Part shown: positions 33,684-42,485 of the stretch, piece by piece | Layout of the letters: every line of letters begins with the position of its first letter | How positions within the stretch are numbered: the first letter of the stretch is position 1 | NCBI RefSeq assembly: GCF_003234265.2 | Contig: NZ_CP126256.1 | Coordinates: 2,046,001 to 2,110,000 of the forward strand | Origin: Curtobacterium sp. MCSS17_015 | Lineage (GTDB): Bacteria > Actinomycetota > Actinomycetes > Actinomycetales > Microbacteriaceae | Length of the DNA stretch: 64,000 nt | Reading direction: 5' to 3' | Notes under the pieces: model-generated | The model's database searches: none | Told to the model about the DNA's origin: nothing | Seen by the model: only the letters and a program-made list of their open reading frames with translations | Position numbers and translations under genes: made by a program

Positions 33684-35596
33684 CCGACCGAGCGGCGCTG
33701 CCGGACCGCGTCGAGCAACACCTCGGCCCGCCGGACGAAGGCGTGTTCGGCACCGACACGCCTTCCGCGGTCGACGCGATCGGCCGCCGACGCGGTCTCG
33801 CCCTGTCGGACGAGTGCGCGGAGGTCCGCGACCGACGCGTACGTGCGCACCGCCCCGTGGAACAGCTCCTCGACCCCCGGCACCGGATCGGTGACCACGA
33901 GGGCACCCGTCGCCGCGGCGTCGAACAGCCGGTTGGACACGAAGCCGTCACGGGCCATGTCGTCCCAGTGGTCGTTCAGCACCACGCGGGCGCTGCGGTA
34001 CAGCGCGGGCAGTTCGTCGTTCGGCACGAAGACGCCCCGGTGGACGCCGTCCGGCAGCAGCCCCTCCCAGCCCTCGCCCCACACCGCCAGGTCGAGACCG
34101 GCCGCGACGGCGTCCCGCACGACCGGCCGGAAGACCGCCCGGGTCTTCCCGACGAACGCCGTGTCCAGCCCGGCGTACCGGGGGTCGACGGGGCCGGGGT
34201 GGAACCGCGCGGGGTCCGTGGCCTGCAGGAGCGGCTCGACGTGGAGTCCGGTCTCCGCGGACACCCGGGAGGCCCAGACCGGCCCGGCCGCGAACCGCAG
34301 GTCGTACCGCGCCAGCTCGGCGCCCGTCACGAGGTCGGGGTGCGAGATCACCCAGAGCACGTTCGTCGCCGACGGGTGCACGGGGGTGTCGTCGAGCCCG
34401 CGGAGCGTCAGGGTGACGTCGTCCAGGTGTTCGGACAGCGGGCGGACGTGGGACTCGCGGTGGTCGACCACGACCTCCTGCCCGAGTGACCGCAGTGCGG
34501 CGGCGAGGTCGTGTGCGAAGAAGGTGTCGCCCCAGTCGTCTCCGCGCGGACCGGGGTGCGCGGCGATCCGGACCGACCAGCGCAGCCGCTCCCCGCGGTC
34601 GCGCAGGGCGAGCCGCTCCGGACCGCGCTCGACCCGCAGCACGGGCTCCCGGAGGGCGACCGGTGCCCCGGCGGGCTCGGCGCTCGGCTCCCCCGGTACG
34701 AGCCCGGCCCGCGCGAGCGCGTGCACGGCGTCGTCGTCCGTCCGGGTCCGCCACCGGGTGAGCGCTTCGGCCGCGTCGGTGTCGTAGCGCCGCTCGCGGA
34801 ACGCACCGGTGCGGTACACGCGTCCGAGCGCCACGACCACGCAGGTCCCGCCGCCGGCGTCCGCGCTGTCCCGGGTCAGTCGTGCGACCGCCGTGCGGGT
34901 GTCGACGGTCCGGACCGGGACCGCGAGGTCCGCGGTGCGCACGGCGAAGCAGGGCTCGTCCCCCGCGAACACCACGGCGCCGTCCAGCAGGTCGGCGTCC
35001 TCGACCGGGTGCCCGCGCAGCAGGGACGCGACCGGTGCGGTGCGCTGGACGAGTGCGGCGCCGGCACTGGCGACCACGTCGTCACCGGTGCGGACGACGG
35101 CCAGGGCGACCCGGGCCTGGCGGGCCTCCCCGTCGAGCGCCGCCACGAGTCGGCCGTGTGCCGTTCCGGGCATCGTGACCGAGGCGTCCTGCACCACCGT
35201 GACGGCGCTCCGCAGCAGCGGACGCGCGGCCGCGACCGCGCCACCCCACGTCGCGGCGACCGTCGCCCGCGCGACGGCGTGGTCCTCACCAGCCGACACC
35301 GGCGGGTAGGTGCTCGTCGGGCCGGCGTGCAGGTCGTACACGCTGACCACGACGCCCACCGCGCCGGCCTCGCGTGCCGACCGCACCACGGCGCGGTGTT
35401 CGCCCGCGCGGTACGCCGACTCGGCCACCGTGACCAGGACGTCGAACCCGTCGGTGCTCGGCCGCGGCGGCTCCGTCACGAGCGACGTGTCGACCGGGAG
35501 GCGCGGCTCGACCGGTTCGAGCGCCGTCGGCGTCGACGCGGCCGCGTCGGCACCTCCGGTCGGACCGAGGAGCCGGCGCCACCCGGACCGGGCCAC
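33680..35596 (-). CDS. Two-domain protein with C-terminal CgeB-like glycosyltransferase
   Basis: 638 residues. The C-terminal half (about 330-638) fits the CgeB/Glyco_trans_1_2 pattern: GDDWGDTFFAHDLAAALRSL, NVLWVISHPDLVTGAELARY, DTAFVGKTRAVFRPVVRDAV, VWGEGWEGLLPDGVHRGVF and GFVSNRLFDAAATGALVV. The N-terminal half (about 45-310) resembles a degenerate GT2-like fold (VSVYDLHAGPTSTYPPV, VTVVQDASVTMP) without a clear catalytic Asp-x-Asp. It begins two bases after rfbA on the same transcript, so expression is tied to dTDP-rhamnose synthesis. A rhamnosyltransferase role is plausible but only inferred. Confidence 0.75.
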   Translation of the reverse strand: MARSGWRRLLGPTGGADAAASTPTALEPVEPRLPVDTSLVTEPPRPSTDGFDVLVTVAESAYRAGEHRAVVRSAREAGAVGVVVSVYDLHAGPTSTYPPVSAGEDHAVARATVAATWGGAVAAARPLLRSAVTVVQDASVTMPGTAHGRLVAALDGEARQARVALAVVRTGDDVVASAGAALVQRTAPVASLLRGHPVEDADLLDGAVVFAGDEPCFAVRTADLAVPVRTVDTRTAVARLTRDSADAGGGTCVVVALGRVYRTGAFRERRYDTDAAEALTRWRTRTDDDAVHALARAGLVPGEPSAEPAGAPVALREPVLRVERGPERLALRDRGERLRWSVRIAAHPGPRGDDWGDTFFAHDLAAALRSLGQEVVVDHRESHVRPLSEHLDDVTLTLRGLDDTPVHPSATNVLWVISHPDLVTGAELARYDLRFAAGPVWASRVSAETGLHVEPLLQATDPARFHPGPVDPRYAGLDTAFVGKTRAVFRPVVRDAVAAGLDLAVWGEGWEGLLPDGVHRGVFVPNDELPALYRSARVVLNDHWDDMARDGFVSNRLFDAAATGALVVTDPVPGVEELFHGAVRTYASVADLRALVRQGETASAADRVDRGRRVGAEHAFVRRAEVLLDAVRQRRSVG

Positions 35597-35598
35597 CG

Positions 35599-36462
35599 TC
35601 AGCCGCGCAGCAGGTTCTGCAGGTAGACGCCGTACCCGCTCTTCGCGAGCGGTGCCGCGAGCGCGGCGAGAGCGGCGTCGTCGATCCACCCGTTGCGCCA
35701 GGCGATCTCCTCGATGCAGCCGATCTTGTGACCCTGACGGTCCTCGATGACCTTGACGTACTCGGAGGCCTGCATCATCGACTCGAACGTGCCGGTGTCG
35801 AGCCAGGCGGTACCGCGGTCGAGCACCTCGACACCGAGCGTGCCGGCCTCGAGGTAGCGCTCGTTGACGGTGGAGATCTCGAGTTCGCCACGCGCGCTCG
35901 GCTCGATCGTCTTCGCGATCTCGACCACGTCGTTGTCGTAGAAGTAGAGCCCGGGCACGGCGTAGTTCGACTTCGGCTCGGCGGGCTTCTCCTCGATCGA
36001 GACCGCGGTGAAGTCGTCGTCGAACTCGACGACGCCGTAGGCCTTCGGGTCGGCGACGTGGTAGGCGAAGATCGTGGCGCCCTGCACGGCCGTGTTCTTC
36101 GTGAGGCTCGTGCCGAGTCCGGTGCCGTGGAAGATGTTGTCGCCGAGCACGAGGGCGACGCTGTCGTCGCCGATGAACTCCTCGCCGATGACGAACGCCT
36201 GCGCGAGGCCGTCCGGCGACGGCTGCACGGCGTACTCGATCGTCATGCCGAGTGCCGAGCCGTCCCCGAGGAGTGCCCGGAACTGGTCGTTGTACTCCGG
36301 CGTCGTGATGACGAGGACCTCGCGGATGCCGGCCATCATGAGCGTCGACAGCGGGTAGTAGACCATCGGCTTGTCGTAGATCGGCATGAGCTGCTTGCTG
36401 ATGCCCTTGGTGATCGGCCAGAGGCGGGTGCCGGAACCGCCGGCCAGGATGATGCCCTTCAT
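35599..36462 (-). CDS. rfbA: Glucose-1-phosphate thymidylyltransferase
   Basis: The first enzyme of dTDP-L-rhamnose synthesis: glucose-1-phosphate plus dTTP gives dTDP-glucose. The 287-residue protein begins [20 protein letters not shown], with the signature nucleotidyl site, then [55 protein letters not shown] and [20 protein letters not shown]. Length and motifs are standard for RmlA. It follows rfbC by 12 bases and precedes the CgeB-like gene by two bases in a leftward operon. rfbB and rfbD lie 8 kb away on the opposite strand. Confidence 0.97.
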   Translation of the reverse strand: MKGIILAGGSGTRLWPITKGISKQLMPIYDKPMVYYPLSTLMMAGIREVLVITTPEYNDQFRALLGDGSALGMTIEYAVQPSPDGLAQAFVIGEEFIGDDSVALVLGDNIFHGTGLGTSLTKNTAVQGATIFAYHVADPKAYGVVEFDDDFTAVSIEEKPAEPKSNYAVPGLYFYDNDVVEIAKTIEPSARGELEISTVNERYLEAGTLGVEVLDRGTAWLDTGTFESMMQASEYVKVIEDRQGHKIGCIEEIAWRNGWIDDAALAALAAPLAKSGYGVYLQNLLRG

Positions 36463-36474
36463 GGCGATGCGTCC

Positions 36475-37086
36475 TTACTCGTTCGTGGTGCGGAGGGACT
36501 CGGTGTAGGCGAGGCACTCCTCGTACGTCGGCAGCAGCCCCTGCTCGGCAGCCTGCTCGAGGGTCGGTGCGCTGGTGTCCTTCTCGGAGAGGACCGGCTC
36601 GCCGATGCCGTCGGGGAGCTCGAGGCCCACGGTCGGGTCGAGGATGCTGATCCCCTTCTCGCGCTGCGGGTCGTAGTGGGCGCTCACGAGGTAGTTCACC
36701 GTCGAGGCGTCCTCGAGGGCGACGATCGCGTGGCCGAGGCCCTCGGACAGGTACACGGCGCGGCGGTCGACGTCGTCGATGCGCACGGAGTCCCACTGAC
36801 CGAACGTCGGCGAACCGACGCGGATGTCGATGATGTAGTCGATGAAGGCACCACGGACGGCGGTGACGTACTTCGCCTGGCTCGGCGGTACGAGGGCGTA
36901 GTGGATCCCGCGCGCGACGCCGCGCGACGAGATCGACATGTTCACCTGGCGGAGGTCGAGCGGGTGTCCGACGGTCTCCTCGAGCACGTCGGCTCGGTAC
37001 GCCTCGAGGAAGGCCCCCCGAGCGTCACCGTGCTGGACCGGGGTGAACTCCCAGGCGCCTTGGATCTTCAGTTCGCGGATCTGCAC
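36475..37086 (-). CDS. rfbC: dTDP-4-dehydrorhamnose 3,5-epimerase
   Basis: The third enzyme of dTDP-L-rhamnose synthesis. The 203-residue cupin has QHGDARGAFLEAYRAD, QVNMSISSRGVARGIHYALV with the catalytic histidine, KYVTAVRGAFIDYIIDIRVG and VYLSEGLGHAIVALEDAS. The substrate-binding loop reads PPSQAKYV. The C-terminus continues about 20 residues beyond a compact RmlC core, ending EECLAYTESLRTTNE. It lies 27 bases downstream of a GT4-like gene and 12 bases before rfbA. Confidence 0.95.
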   Translation of the reverse strand: MQIRELKIQGAWEFTPVQHGDARGAFLEAYRADVLEETVGHPLDLRQVNMSISSRGVARGIHYALVPPSQAKYVTAVRGAFIDYIIDIRVGSPTFGQWDSVRIDDVDRRAVYLSEGLGHAIVALEDASTVNYLVSAHYDPQREKGISILDPTVGLELPDGIGEPVLSEKDTSAPTLEQAAEQGLLPTYEECLAYTESLRTTNE

Positions 37087-37113
37087 CGGGGCAGCCTAGC
37101 AAGAGGCCCGGGT

Positions 37114-38214
37114 TCAGAGCCCGAGGGCCGCCCGCCAGTCGCGCTCGTCGGTGACGACCCGCTCGGCCCGCACGTACGCCTGGGCACGGGCGACCCGCTC
37201 GTCGGTCTCCCGGAACGCCGTCAGCAGGGAATCCCGCCATGACGCCGGGTCGTCCGACGCCAGCAGCCCGCCGTGCGCGTCGACCCCCGCGTACGACGGA
37301 CGGTCCGACCCGACGAAGGGCAGCCCGAGCATCGCGTACTCCAGGAACTTCAGGTCGCTCTTGGCGTCGTTGAACCGGTCCCCGGTGAGCGGCGCGACCC
37401 CTGCGGACCACCGGTCCGCGTGCGCCCGGAGGAACGTCACGAAGTCGGGGTAGTGCGTCGCCCCCTCCGGCAGTGCCAGGCGGTCGAACCAGGTCGCGTC
37501 GCCGGCCGTCACGCCGACGACCTCGAGCCGGACCGGGCGCCCCGCGTCGTCGACCAGTCCGTCGAACACCGGCCGGAGCAGCGCGAGGTCGTCGCCGTGC
37601 GTCGCGGACCCCATGTAGAGGACCCGGCGCGGGCCTGCCGGGTCGGGGCGGCTCGGGCCGTCGCCCCACATGCCCGGCTGCACCGCGTTCGGGACGACGA
37701 CCGCGTCGACGCCGACCGCGGCGAGCACCGCGCGCAGCGGCTCGGTGGAGGTCACCACCGCGTCGGCGGCGCGGACCACACGCTCCACGGCGGCGAGCCG
37801 GTCGGGGTCGTACTCGGCGCGCGCGAGCCGGGCACGGGCCTCCTGGCTGAAGAAGTCGTCGTCGACCTCGGCCACGATCCGGGTGCCCTCGCGACGGGCG
37901 CGTTCGAGTGCCGCGTCGAGCGACGCGAGCGGGAAGGCGTCCCGCTGCACGAGCAGCACGTCGATCTGTGCCGTGTCCGAGCCGTCGGCCCACCGGACCG
38001 GGTCGACCTGGGCGACGCGGGCCGCCCCGGACACGGCGAGTGCCGACATCCGCCCGGTCACCCGGATGTGCGCGGAGGCGGGGTGGACACCGCCGGCGCC
38101 GTGCACGACGAAGCCGACGAGGGGAGCGTCCGTGGTCGGATCGCTGACCGGCCGGTCGTCTGGTCGGCGCTGGCTGCTGAGGAACCGGGCGACCCGGGAG
38201 CGCATCGACGTCAC
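37114..38214 (-). CDS. Glycosyltransferase, GT4-like
   Basis: A 366-residue GT-B-type protein. It shows VGFVVHGAGGVHPASAHIRV, DVLLVQRDAFPLASLD, IVAEVDDDFFSQEARARL, VVVPNAVQPGMWGDG, RRVLYMGSATHGDDLALLRP and the donor-site region FNDAKSDLKFLEYAMLGLPF. The last is the DxKxxxKxxEYxAxGxP-like motif of a distinct GT4-related group found in rhamnan and glycan clusters. Two starts are near each other: the GTG at 38214 has CAGGAT six bases upstream (leaderless), and an ATG lies at 38205. It sits 12 bases after the DUF2142 gene and ahead of rfbC, in the leftward operon. Confidence 0.82.
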   Translation of the reverse strand: MTSMRSRVARFLSSQRRPDDRPVSDPTTDAPLVGFVVHGAGGVHPASAHIRVTGRMSALAVSGAARVAQVDPVRWADGSDTAQIDVLLVQRDAFPLASLDAALERARREGTRIVAEVDDDFFSQEARARLARAEYDPDRLAAVERVVRAADAVVTSTEPLRAVLAAVGVDAVVVPNAVQPGMWGDGPSRPDPAGPRRVLYMGSATHGDDLALLRPVFDGLVDDAGRPVRLEVVGVTAGDATWFDRLALPEGATHYPDFVTFLRAHADRWSAGVAPLTGDRFNDAKSDLKFLEYAMLGLPFVGSDRPSYAGVDAHGGLLASDDPASWRDSLLTAFRETDERVARAQAYVRAERVVTDERDWRAALGL

Positions 38215-38220
38215 CCCGTC

Positions 38221-38226
38221 ATCCTG
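38221..38226 (-). promoter_or_regulatory. -10-like element before the GT4-like gene
   Basis: CAGGAT on the minus strand ends six bases before the GTG at 38214, in the 12-base gap after the DUF2142 stop. The same hexamer and spacing precede the lipoprotein gene (49584-49589). Confidence 0.4.
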
Positions 38227-39738
38227 TCACGCGGGGATCGCTGCCTCGTCGGCGGTGGTCGGCTGCGTGGCGGATGCCGGTCGTCGGAGCGACACGGCCC
38301 AGACCATCGTGACCACCGCGACGAGCGCCACGACCGCGAGGACGACGGCCACCCGGCTCACGACGAGCGTCACCGGCTCGTGGAACGCGGGCGTCGTGAG
38401 GTCCACGATGTCGAACCAGTCGTACCCGGCTGCTGCGACCCACACGGTGACCAGCACGGGTGCCAGGCGTCGGCCGGCCCCGGCGAAGCCGATCGCCATC
38501 ACGACGGCGAGGACCGGGACGAGCGGCAGTCCGTACCGCGCCTGGGCTGCTCCGCCCTGCATGGTGAACCGCACCTGCAGGTAGACGATGAGCACGAAGA
38601 CCGCGACGAGCATGAGGGCGACGAGCACGTCGGCGACACGACCGGTGGCCTGCACCGCACGTCGCCGGTGCCGCCCGGTGCCGGTCGGCGCGGCGTGGGC
38701 TGCCATCGCGCCGGTCGCCGCAGGGGAACGACCGTTGCGGCGGAGCGCCGGGACCACCGCCACCACGACCGCGAGCAGGAGCGGCGCGACGAGCAACGCC
38801 CACGGCCACAGGACGTCGATCGTGAAGTGCCCGCGGAAGACCGAGAAGACGCCGGTCCAGAACTCGGGGTCGGTCACCGTCTCGACGAACCCGTGCTGCC
38901 GGCGCTGCAGGTGCTCGGCGGCCCACTCCGGCTGACTGCCGGCGATGTTGCCGGTGAGCCGCTGGTTGCGGAGGAAGAACCAACCGGCGGCGCCGACCGG
39001 AGCGGCGGCGGCGATCACGACGGCGACGACCTTGCCGCCCAGGGTGTTCCACCAGCCGGCACCGCGGGCACAGACGAAGGCGACGAGCACGGCGACGACG
39101 AACACGGCGAAGGAGAGTCGACTGAGCATGCCCCCGGCAGTGACCACGGCAGCTGCCACCACCAGGCCTGTCGACAGGCCACGTCGGAGCGCCGTGGCGG
39201 CGACACCGATCGCGAGCGCCCCGAACCCGACGTTCGGCAGGTCGTTGTAGACGGCACCGCCGACCAGCAGGAACATCGGCGTCAACGACGTGATGACGGC
39301 GGCGAGGCAGGCGGCGAGGGGCCGGGTCGGCAGGACGCGCCGCGGGGCCCACGCGACAGCGACCACGGTGAGCCCGGCGAGGAGTGCGTTCACCACGCGT
39401 CCCGCCAGGACCGCGTGGTAGAGCTCGCCGCCGTCCCAGATCGGTCCGACGACCGGTGCGAGGAGCGCGTAGAAGAGCGGCGGGTGCTGTGAGACCCACT
39501 GCGCCGGCGGCAGGACACCGAACGGAGGGTCGATCGTGAGCCCGTCCTCGAACACAGGCAGGTACCCGTGCCAGAGGGACACCGCGTAGTCGAAGTGCGC
39601 GGCCTCGTCCCCGGAGTTGAACGGCGGCGAGCTGAAGCCGATCGCGACGGAACCGAAGACGGCGAAGAGGGCGGCCGCGATGACGATGCCGGTGTGGAGG
39701 GACGGGATCGGGCGGCGCACGGTGATCGATCCTCCCAC
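38227..39738 (-). CDS. DUF2142 family membrane protein (paralogue 2, divergent branch)
   Basis: 503 residues with about eleven spans. The first outer loop reads FNSGDEAAHFDYAVSLWHGY and is followed by VSQHPPLFYALLAPVVGPIW, matching the position of PDE and QHPPTW in the other three copies but with different flanks. Later landmarks are GWFFLRNQRLTGN and QGGAAQARYGLPLVPVLAVV. It lacks the long cytoplasmic tail of the others. It is first in the leftward operon with rfbC and rfbA, divergent from the GT2 gene at 39893. A GTG at 39720, ten bases after GGGAGG, is a reasonable alternative start. Activity is unknown; a GT-C-like transferase role is inferred. Confidence 0.82.
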   Translation of the reverse strand: MGGSITVRRPIPSLHTGIVIAAALFAVFGSVAIGFSSPPFNSGDEAAHFDYAVSLWHGYLPVFEDGLTIDPPFGVLPPAQWVSQHPPLFYALLAPVVGPIWDGGELYHAVLAGRVVNALLAGLTVVAVAWAPRRVLPTRPLAACLAAVITSLTPMFLLVGGAVYNDLPNVGFGALAIGVAATALRRGLSTGLVVAAAVVTAGGMLSRLSFAVFVVAVLVAFVCARGAGWWNTLGGKVVAVVIAAAAPVGAAGWFFLRNQRLTGNIAGSQPEWAAEHLQRRQHGFVETVTDPEFWTGVFSVFRGHFTIDVLWPWALLVAPLLLAVVVAVVPALRRNGRSPAATGAMAAHAAPTGTGRHRRRAVQATGRVADVLVALMLVAVFVLIVYLQVRFTMQGGAAQARYGLPLVPVLAVVMAIGFAGAGRRLAPVLVTVWVAAAGYDWFDIVDLTTPAFHEPVTLVVSRVAVVLAVVALVAVVTMVWAVSLRRPASATQPTTADEAAIPA

Positions 39739-39807
39739 AGCACCGAAAGAACCGACTCACGCTCACCGTTGCGCCCGTCGTTCCGGTGGCGAGTCGACGA
39801 GATCACG

Positions 39808-39813
39808 TATGGT
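39808..39813 (+). promoter_or_regulatory. Promoter of the rightward GT2-DUF2142-rfbBD operon
   Basis: TATGGT lies 79 bases before the GTG at 39893, within the 154-base divergent gap. No good -35 was seen. Confidence 0.4.
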
Positions 39814-39892
39814 GAACGCGGCCCGAAACGCTCCCGCGCGTCATCACCTCGTGCACGCGCGCCCAACGACCAGATCGAGACGCCCGAACGCA

Positions 39893-40834
39893 GTGAAGCT
39901 CTTCATCCAGATCCCGTGCCTCAACGAGGAGCAGACGCTCCCCGCAGTCCTCGAGACGATCCCGCGGTCCATCCCCGGCATCGACGAGATCGAGATCCTC
40001 GTCATCGACGACGGTTCCACAGACCGCACCGTGGAGGTCGCGAAGGCCCACGGCGTCACGCACTTCGTGCGCCACGCGCAGAACATGGGCCTCGCCCGGT
40101 CGTTCCGCGACGGTGTCGACTACGCGCTCCTGCACGGCGCGGACATCGTCGTCAACACAGACGGCGACAACCAGTACCCGCAGGCGCAGATCGCAGATCT
40201 CGTCCAGCCCATCCTCGAGAACCGCGCCGAGATCGTGATCGGCGACCGGCAGACGCGCACCATCGAACACTTCTCCGGGTTCAAGAAGCTCATGCAGCGC
40301 TTCGGCTCCTGGGTCGCCAGCCGTGCCGCCGGCCTGGACCTGCCGGACGCGGCGAGCGGCTTCCGCGCGTACTCCAAGTACTCGCTCATCCGTCTCAACA
40401 TCGTCACGCGGTTCAGCTACTGCATGGAGACGATCGTGCAGGCCGGGTACAAGCGGATCGCCATCGCGAGCGTGCCGATCACGACGAACGCCAAGACCCG
40501 CGAGTCCCGGCTGTTCAGCAACATCTGGCAGCACATGTTCGAGTCCGGTTCCGCGATCGCCCGCGTCTACCTCATGTACCGGCCGATGGCACTGTTCGCG
40601 TCGGTCAGTGCCGTGCTCGCCATCTGCGGGCTGATCCCCTTCGTCCGCTACCTGGTGTTGCTCTACACCGACTCGGGCGGCAACCACCTGCAGTCGCTCC
40701 TCCTCGGACTGGTGCTGATCATCACCGCGGTCCTCTCGATCACGATCGGCGTCGTCGCCGACCTCACCCGCCTCAACCGGACGTTGGCGGAGGAGCAGCT
40801 CGACCTGCAGAAGCTCGCGCGCTACGGTGACTGA
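39893..40834 (+). CDS. GT2 glycosyltransferase with two C-terminal membrane spans (polyprenyl-phosphate type)
   Basis: 313 residues. The GT2 domain (1-225) has LFIQIPCLNEEQTLPAVLET, EILVIDDGSTDRTVEVA, the metal-binding VNTDGDNQYPQ, DLPDAASGFRAYSKYSLI and VPITTNAKTRESRLF. Two spans (about 228-250 and 267-290) end the protein. This is the GtrB/ArnC/DPMS-like layout that loads a sugar onto undecaprenyl phosphate for use outside the cell. The following two DUF2142 genes overlap it in tandem, an attractive donor-transferase pairing. The start is a GTG. It overlaps the next gene by eight bases. Confidence 0.87.
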   Translation: MKLFIQIPCLNEEQTLPAVLETIPRSIPGIDEIEILVIDDGSTDRTVEVAKAHGVTHFVRHAQNMGLARSFRDGVDYALLHGADIVVNTDGDNQYPQAQIADLVQPILENRAEIVIGDRQTRTIEHFSGFKKLMQRFGSWVASRAAGLDLPDAASGFRAYSKYSLIRLNIVTRFSYCMETIVQAGYKRIAIASVPITTNAKTRESRLFSNIWQHMFESGSAIARVYLMYRPMALFASVSAVLAICGLIPFVRYLVLLYTDSGGNHLQSLLLGLVLIITAVLSITIGVVADLTRLNRTLAEEQLDLQKLARYGD

Positions 40835-42485
40835 CGCCGCACCTCCGGTACGTCGCCACGAACGGGTCGTCGTCGCCGCGGTGACGGCGTCGTTCGGCGT
40901 GCTGCTCGTGCTGTGGGCCGCCCTCGTGCCGGCGTTCCAGGCTCCGGACGAACGAGCACACTTCGACGCCGCCGTCCACGTGGCGATCGGGGACGGTTGG
41001 CCGGATCCCGGCGACCTCCGCGTGCTGGAGGCGGTCGACCGCGCGGCGAGCGCTCCCGACCGGGACAGCGCCCCGACCATGGGCGAGCTCCTGCGGTCGA
41101 CCGGGGCGGCTCCGTCCGACACCGTCGACCAGATGACGCAGCACCCACCGACCTACTACGCCGTGGCGGCAGCTGTGCTCCACCTGGTGGACTTCGAGTC
41201 CCTCCGGCCCGACGTCGCACTGCTCGCGGTCCGGCTCCTCGGCGCGCTCATCGTGATGCCGCTGCCGGCGCTCGCCTGGGCCACGGTGCGACGCGTGACC
41301 CGGTCGCCCCGTGCAGCGCTGGTCGGCGGGTTCGCCGTCCTCGCCGTCCCGGAGCTCGCCTCCATCGGCGCATCGGCGTCGAACGACGCTCCCGTCGTGC
41401 TCTTCGCGGCGACCACGGTGTGGCTCGCGGTCCGTGTCGTCACGGGCGACGACCGGGTGCGCACGGCGGTCGCGCTCGCACTGTCCCTCGGTGTCGCGAT
41501 CCTCTGGAAGGGCACCGCACTCCCCCTGATCCCCTTCGTCGCGGTCGCGTTGCTCGTCGGACCGGTGCGTCGCCCCGGGGTCGCGCCGCGCGTGATCCGG
41601 GCGCTCTGGGTCCTCGCCGTCGCTGCCGTCGCCGGTGCGTGGTGGTGGGTGCGCAACATCCTCGTGTTCCACACGCTGCAGCCGAACGGCTTCACGGCGC
41701 TCCGTCCGCCGAAGCCCTTCCCGACCGGGACCGGTCCGGACCCCGCGGCGTTCGCCGACGTGTCGTGGTCGACCATCGCCCGCACGTTCTGGGGCAGCTT
41801 CGGCGGACGTGCGCAGTGGATCCTCTCCCCCGTGGTCTTCGAGACCGCGACGGTCCTCGGGCTCGGTGCCGTGCTCGTCTGGGGGTTCCGTCGAGCGCCA
41901 GGGCTCCGCGTCGCGATCACGCTCGCGGTCCTGCCCGCGACCATCTTCGTACTGCAGACCTCGAACGCCTGGGGCAGCTACCTCTCCACCACGTTCATCG
42001 GCGCCACCCAGGGCCGGTACTACTTCCCCGCGATGCTCGCGTTCATCTCCCTGAGCGCCATCGCCTGGCGACGTGCCGTCCACACCGGGACGGGACGTCG
42101 TCGGTTCGCCGTGGTGGTCTCCGCGCTCTCGGCCGGGCTGGCGGTCTACGGCCTGCTGTTCACCTACGGGAGCGTCGCCGAGCACTCCCGGGTCCGGGTC
42201 ACCCCGCGCGGGCTCGAGGTGCTCGCTGCGTCGTCACCGGTGCCGGTGTCGCTGATCGTGGCAGGTTGGGTCGCCGTGGCGCTGGTGCTCGCCGCTGCCG
42301 TGGTGATGGTGGCCACGCTGCAGCCCGCAGCTGGCCGTGGTGCCCGGGACGAACGCCCCGACGTCCCGGAGTCCGGCCCGGACAGCACCGAACGGCCCGA
42401 CGCCGGACAGGACCACGACCGGCGGACGGCGCCACCGGTCGCGCACGGACCTGCCGCTGACAGCCGAGAGGGAACGACCGCATGA
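40827..42485 (+). CDS. DUF2142 family membrane protein (paralogue 3)
   Basis: 552 residues, about eleven spans. It is close to paralogues 1 and 4 throughout: FQAPDERAHFDAAVHVAIGD with GWPDPGDL, VDQMTQHPPTYYAVAAAVLH, WATVRRVTRSPRAALVGGFA, WWWVRNILVFHTLQPNG and TFIGATQGRYYFPAM. The 60-residue tail is hydrophilic. The acidic pair in the first outer loop fits a GT-C transferase using a polyprenyl-phosphate sugar, perhaps that made by the overlapping GT2. The GTG start overlaps the GT2 by eight bases, and the end overlaps paralogue 4 by ATGA. Biochemical function is unproven. Confidence 0.86.
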   Translation: MTDAAPPVRRHERVVVAAVTASFGVLLVLWAALVPAFQAPDERAHFDAAVHVAIGDGWPDPGDLRVLEAVDRAASAPDRDSAPTMGELLRSTGAAPSDTVDQMTQHPPTYYAVAAAVLHLVDFESLRPDVALLAVRLLGALIVMPLPALAWATVRRVTRSPRAALVGGFAVLAVPELASIGASASNDAPVVLFAATTVWLAVRVVTGDDRVRTAVALALSLGVAILWKGTALPLIPFVAVALLVGPVRRPGVAPRVIRALWVLAVAAVAGAWWWVRNILVFHTLQPNGFTALRPPKPFPTGTGPDPAAFADVSWSTIARTFWGSFGGRAQWILSPVVFETATVLGLGAVLVWGFRRAPGLRVAITLAVLPATIFVLQTSNAWGSYLSTTFIGATQGRYYFPAMLAFISLSAIAWRRAVHTGTGRRRFAVVVSALSAGLAVYGLLFTYGSVAEHSRVRVTPRGLEVLAASSPVPVSLIVAGWVAVALVLAAAVVMVATLQPAAGRGARDERPDVPESGPDSTERPDAGQDHDRRTAPPVAHGPAADSREGTTA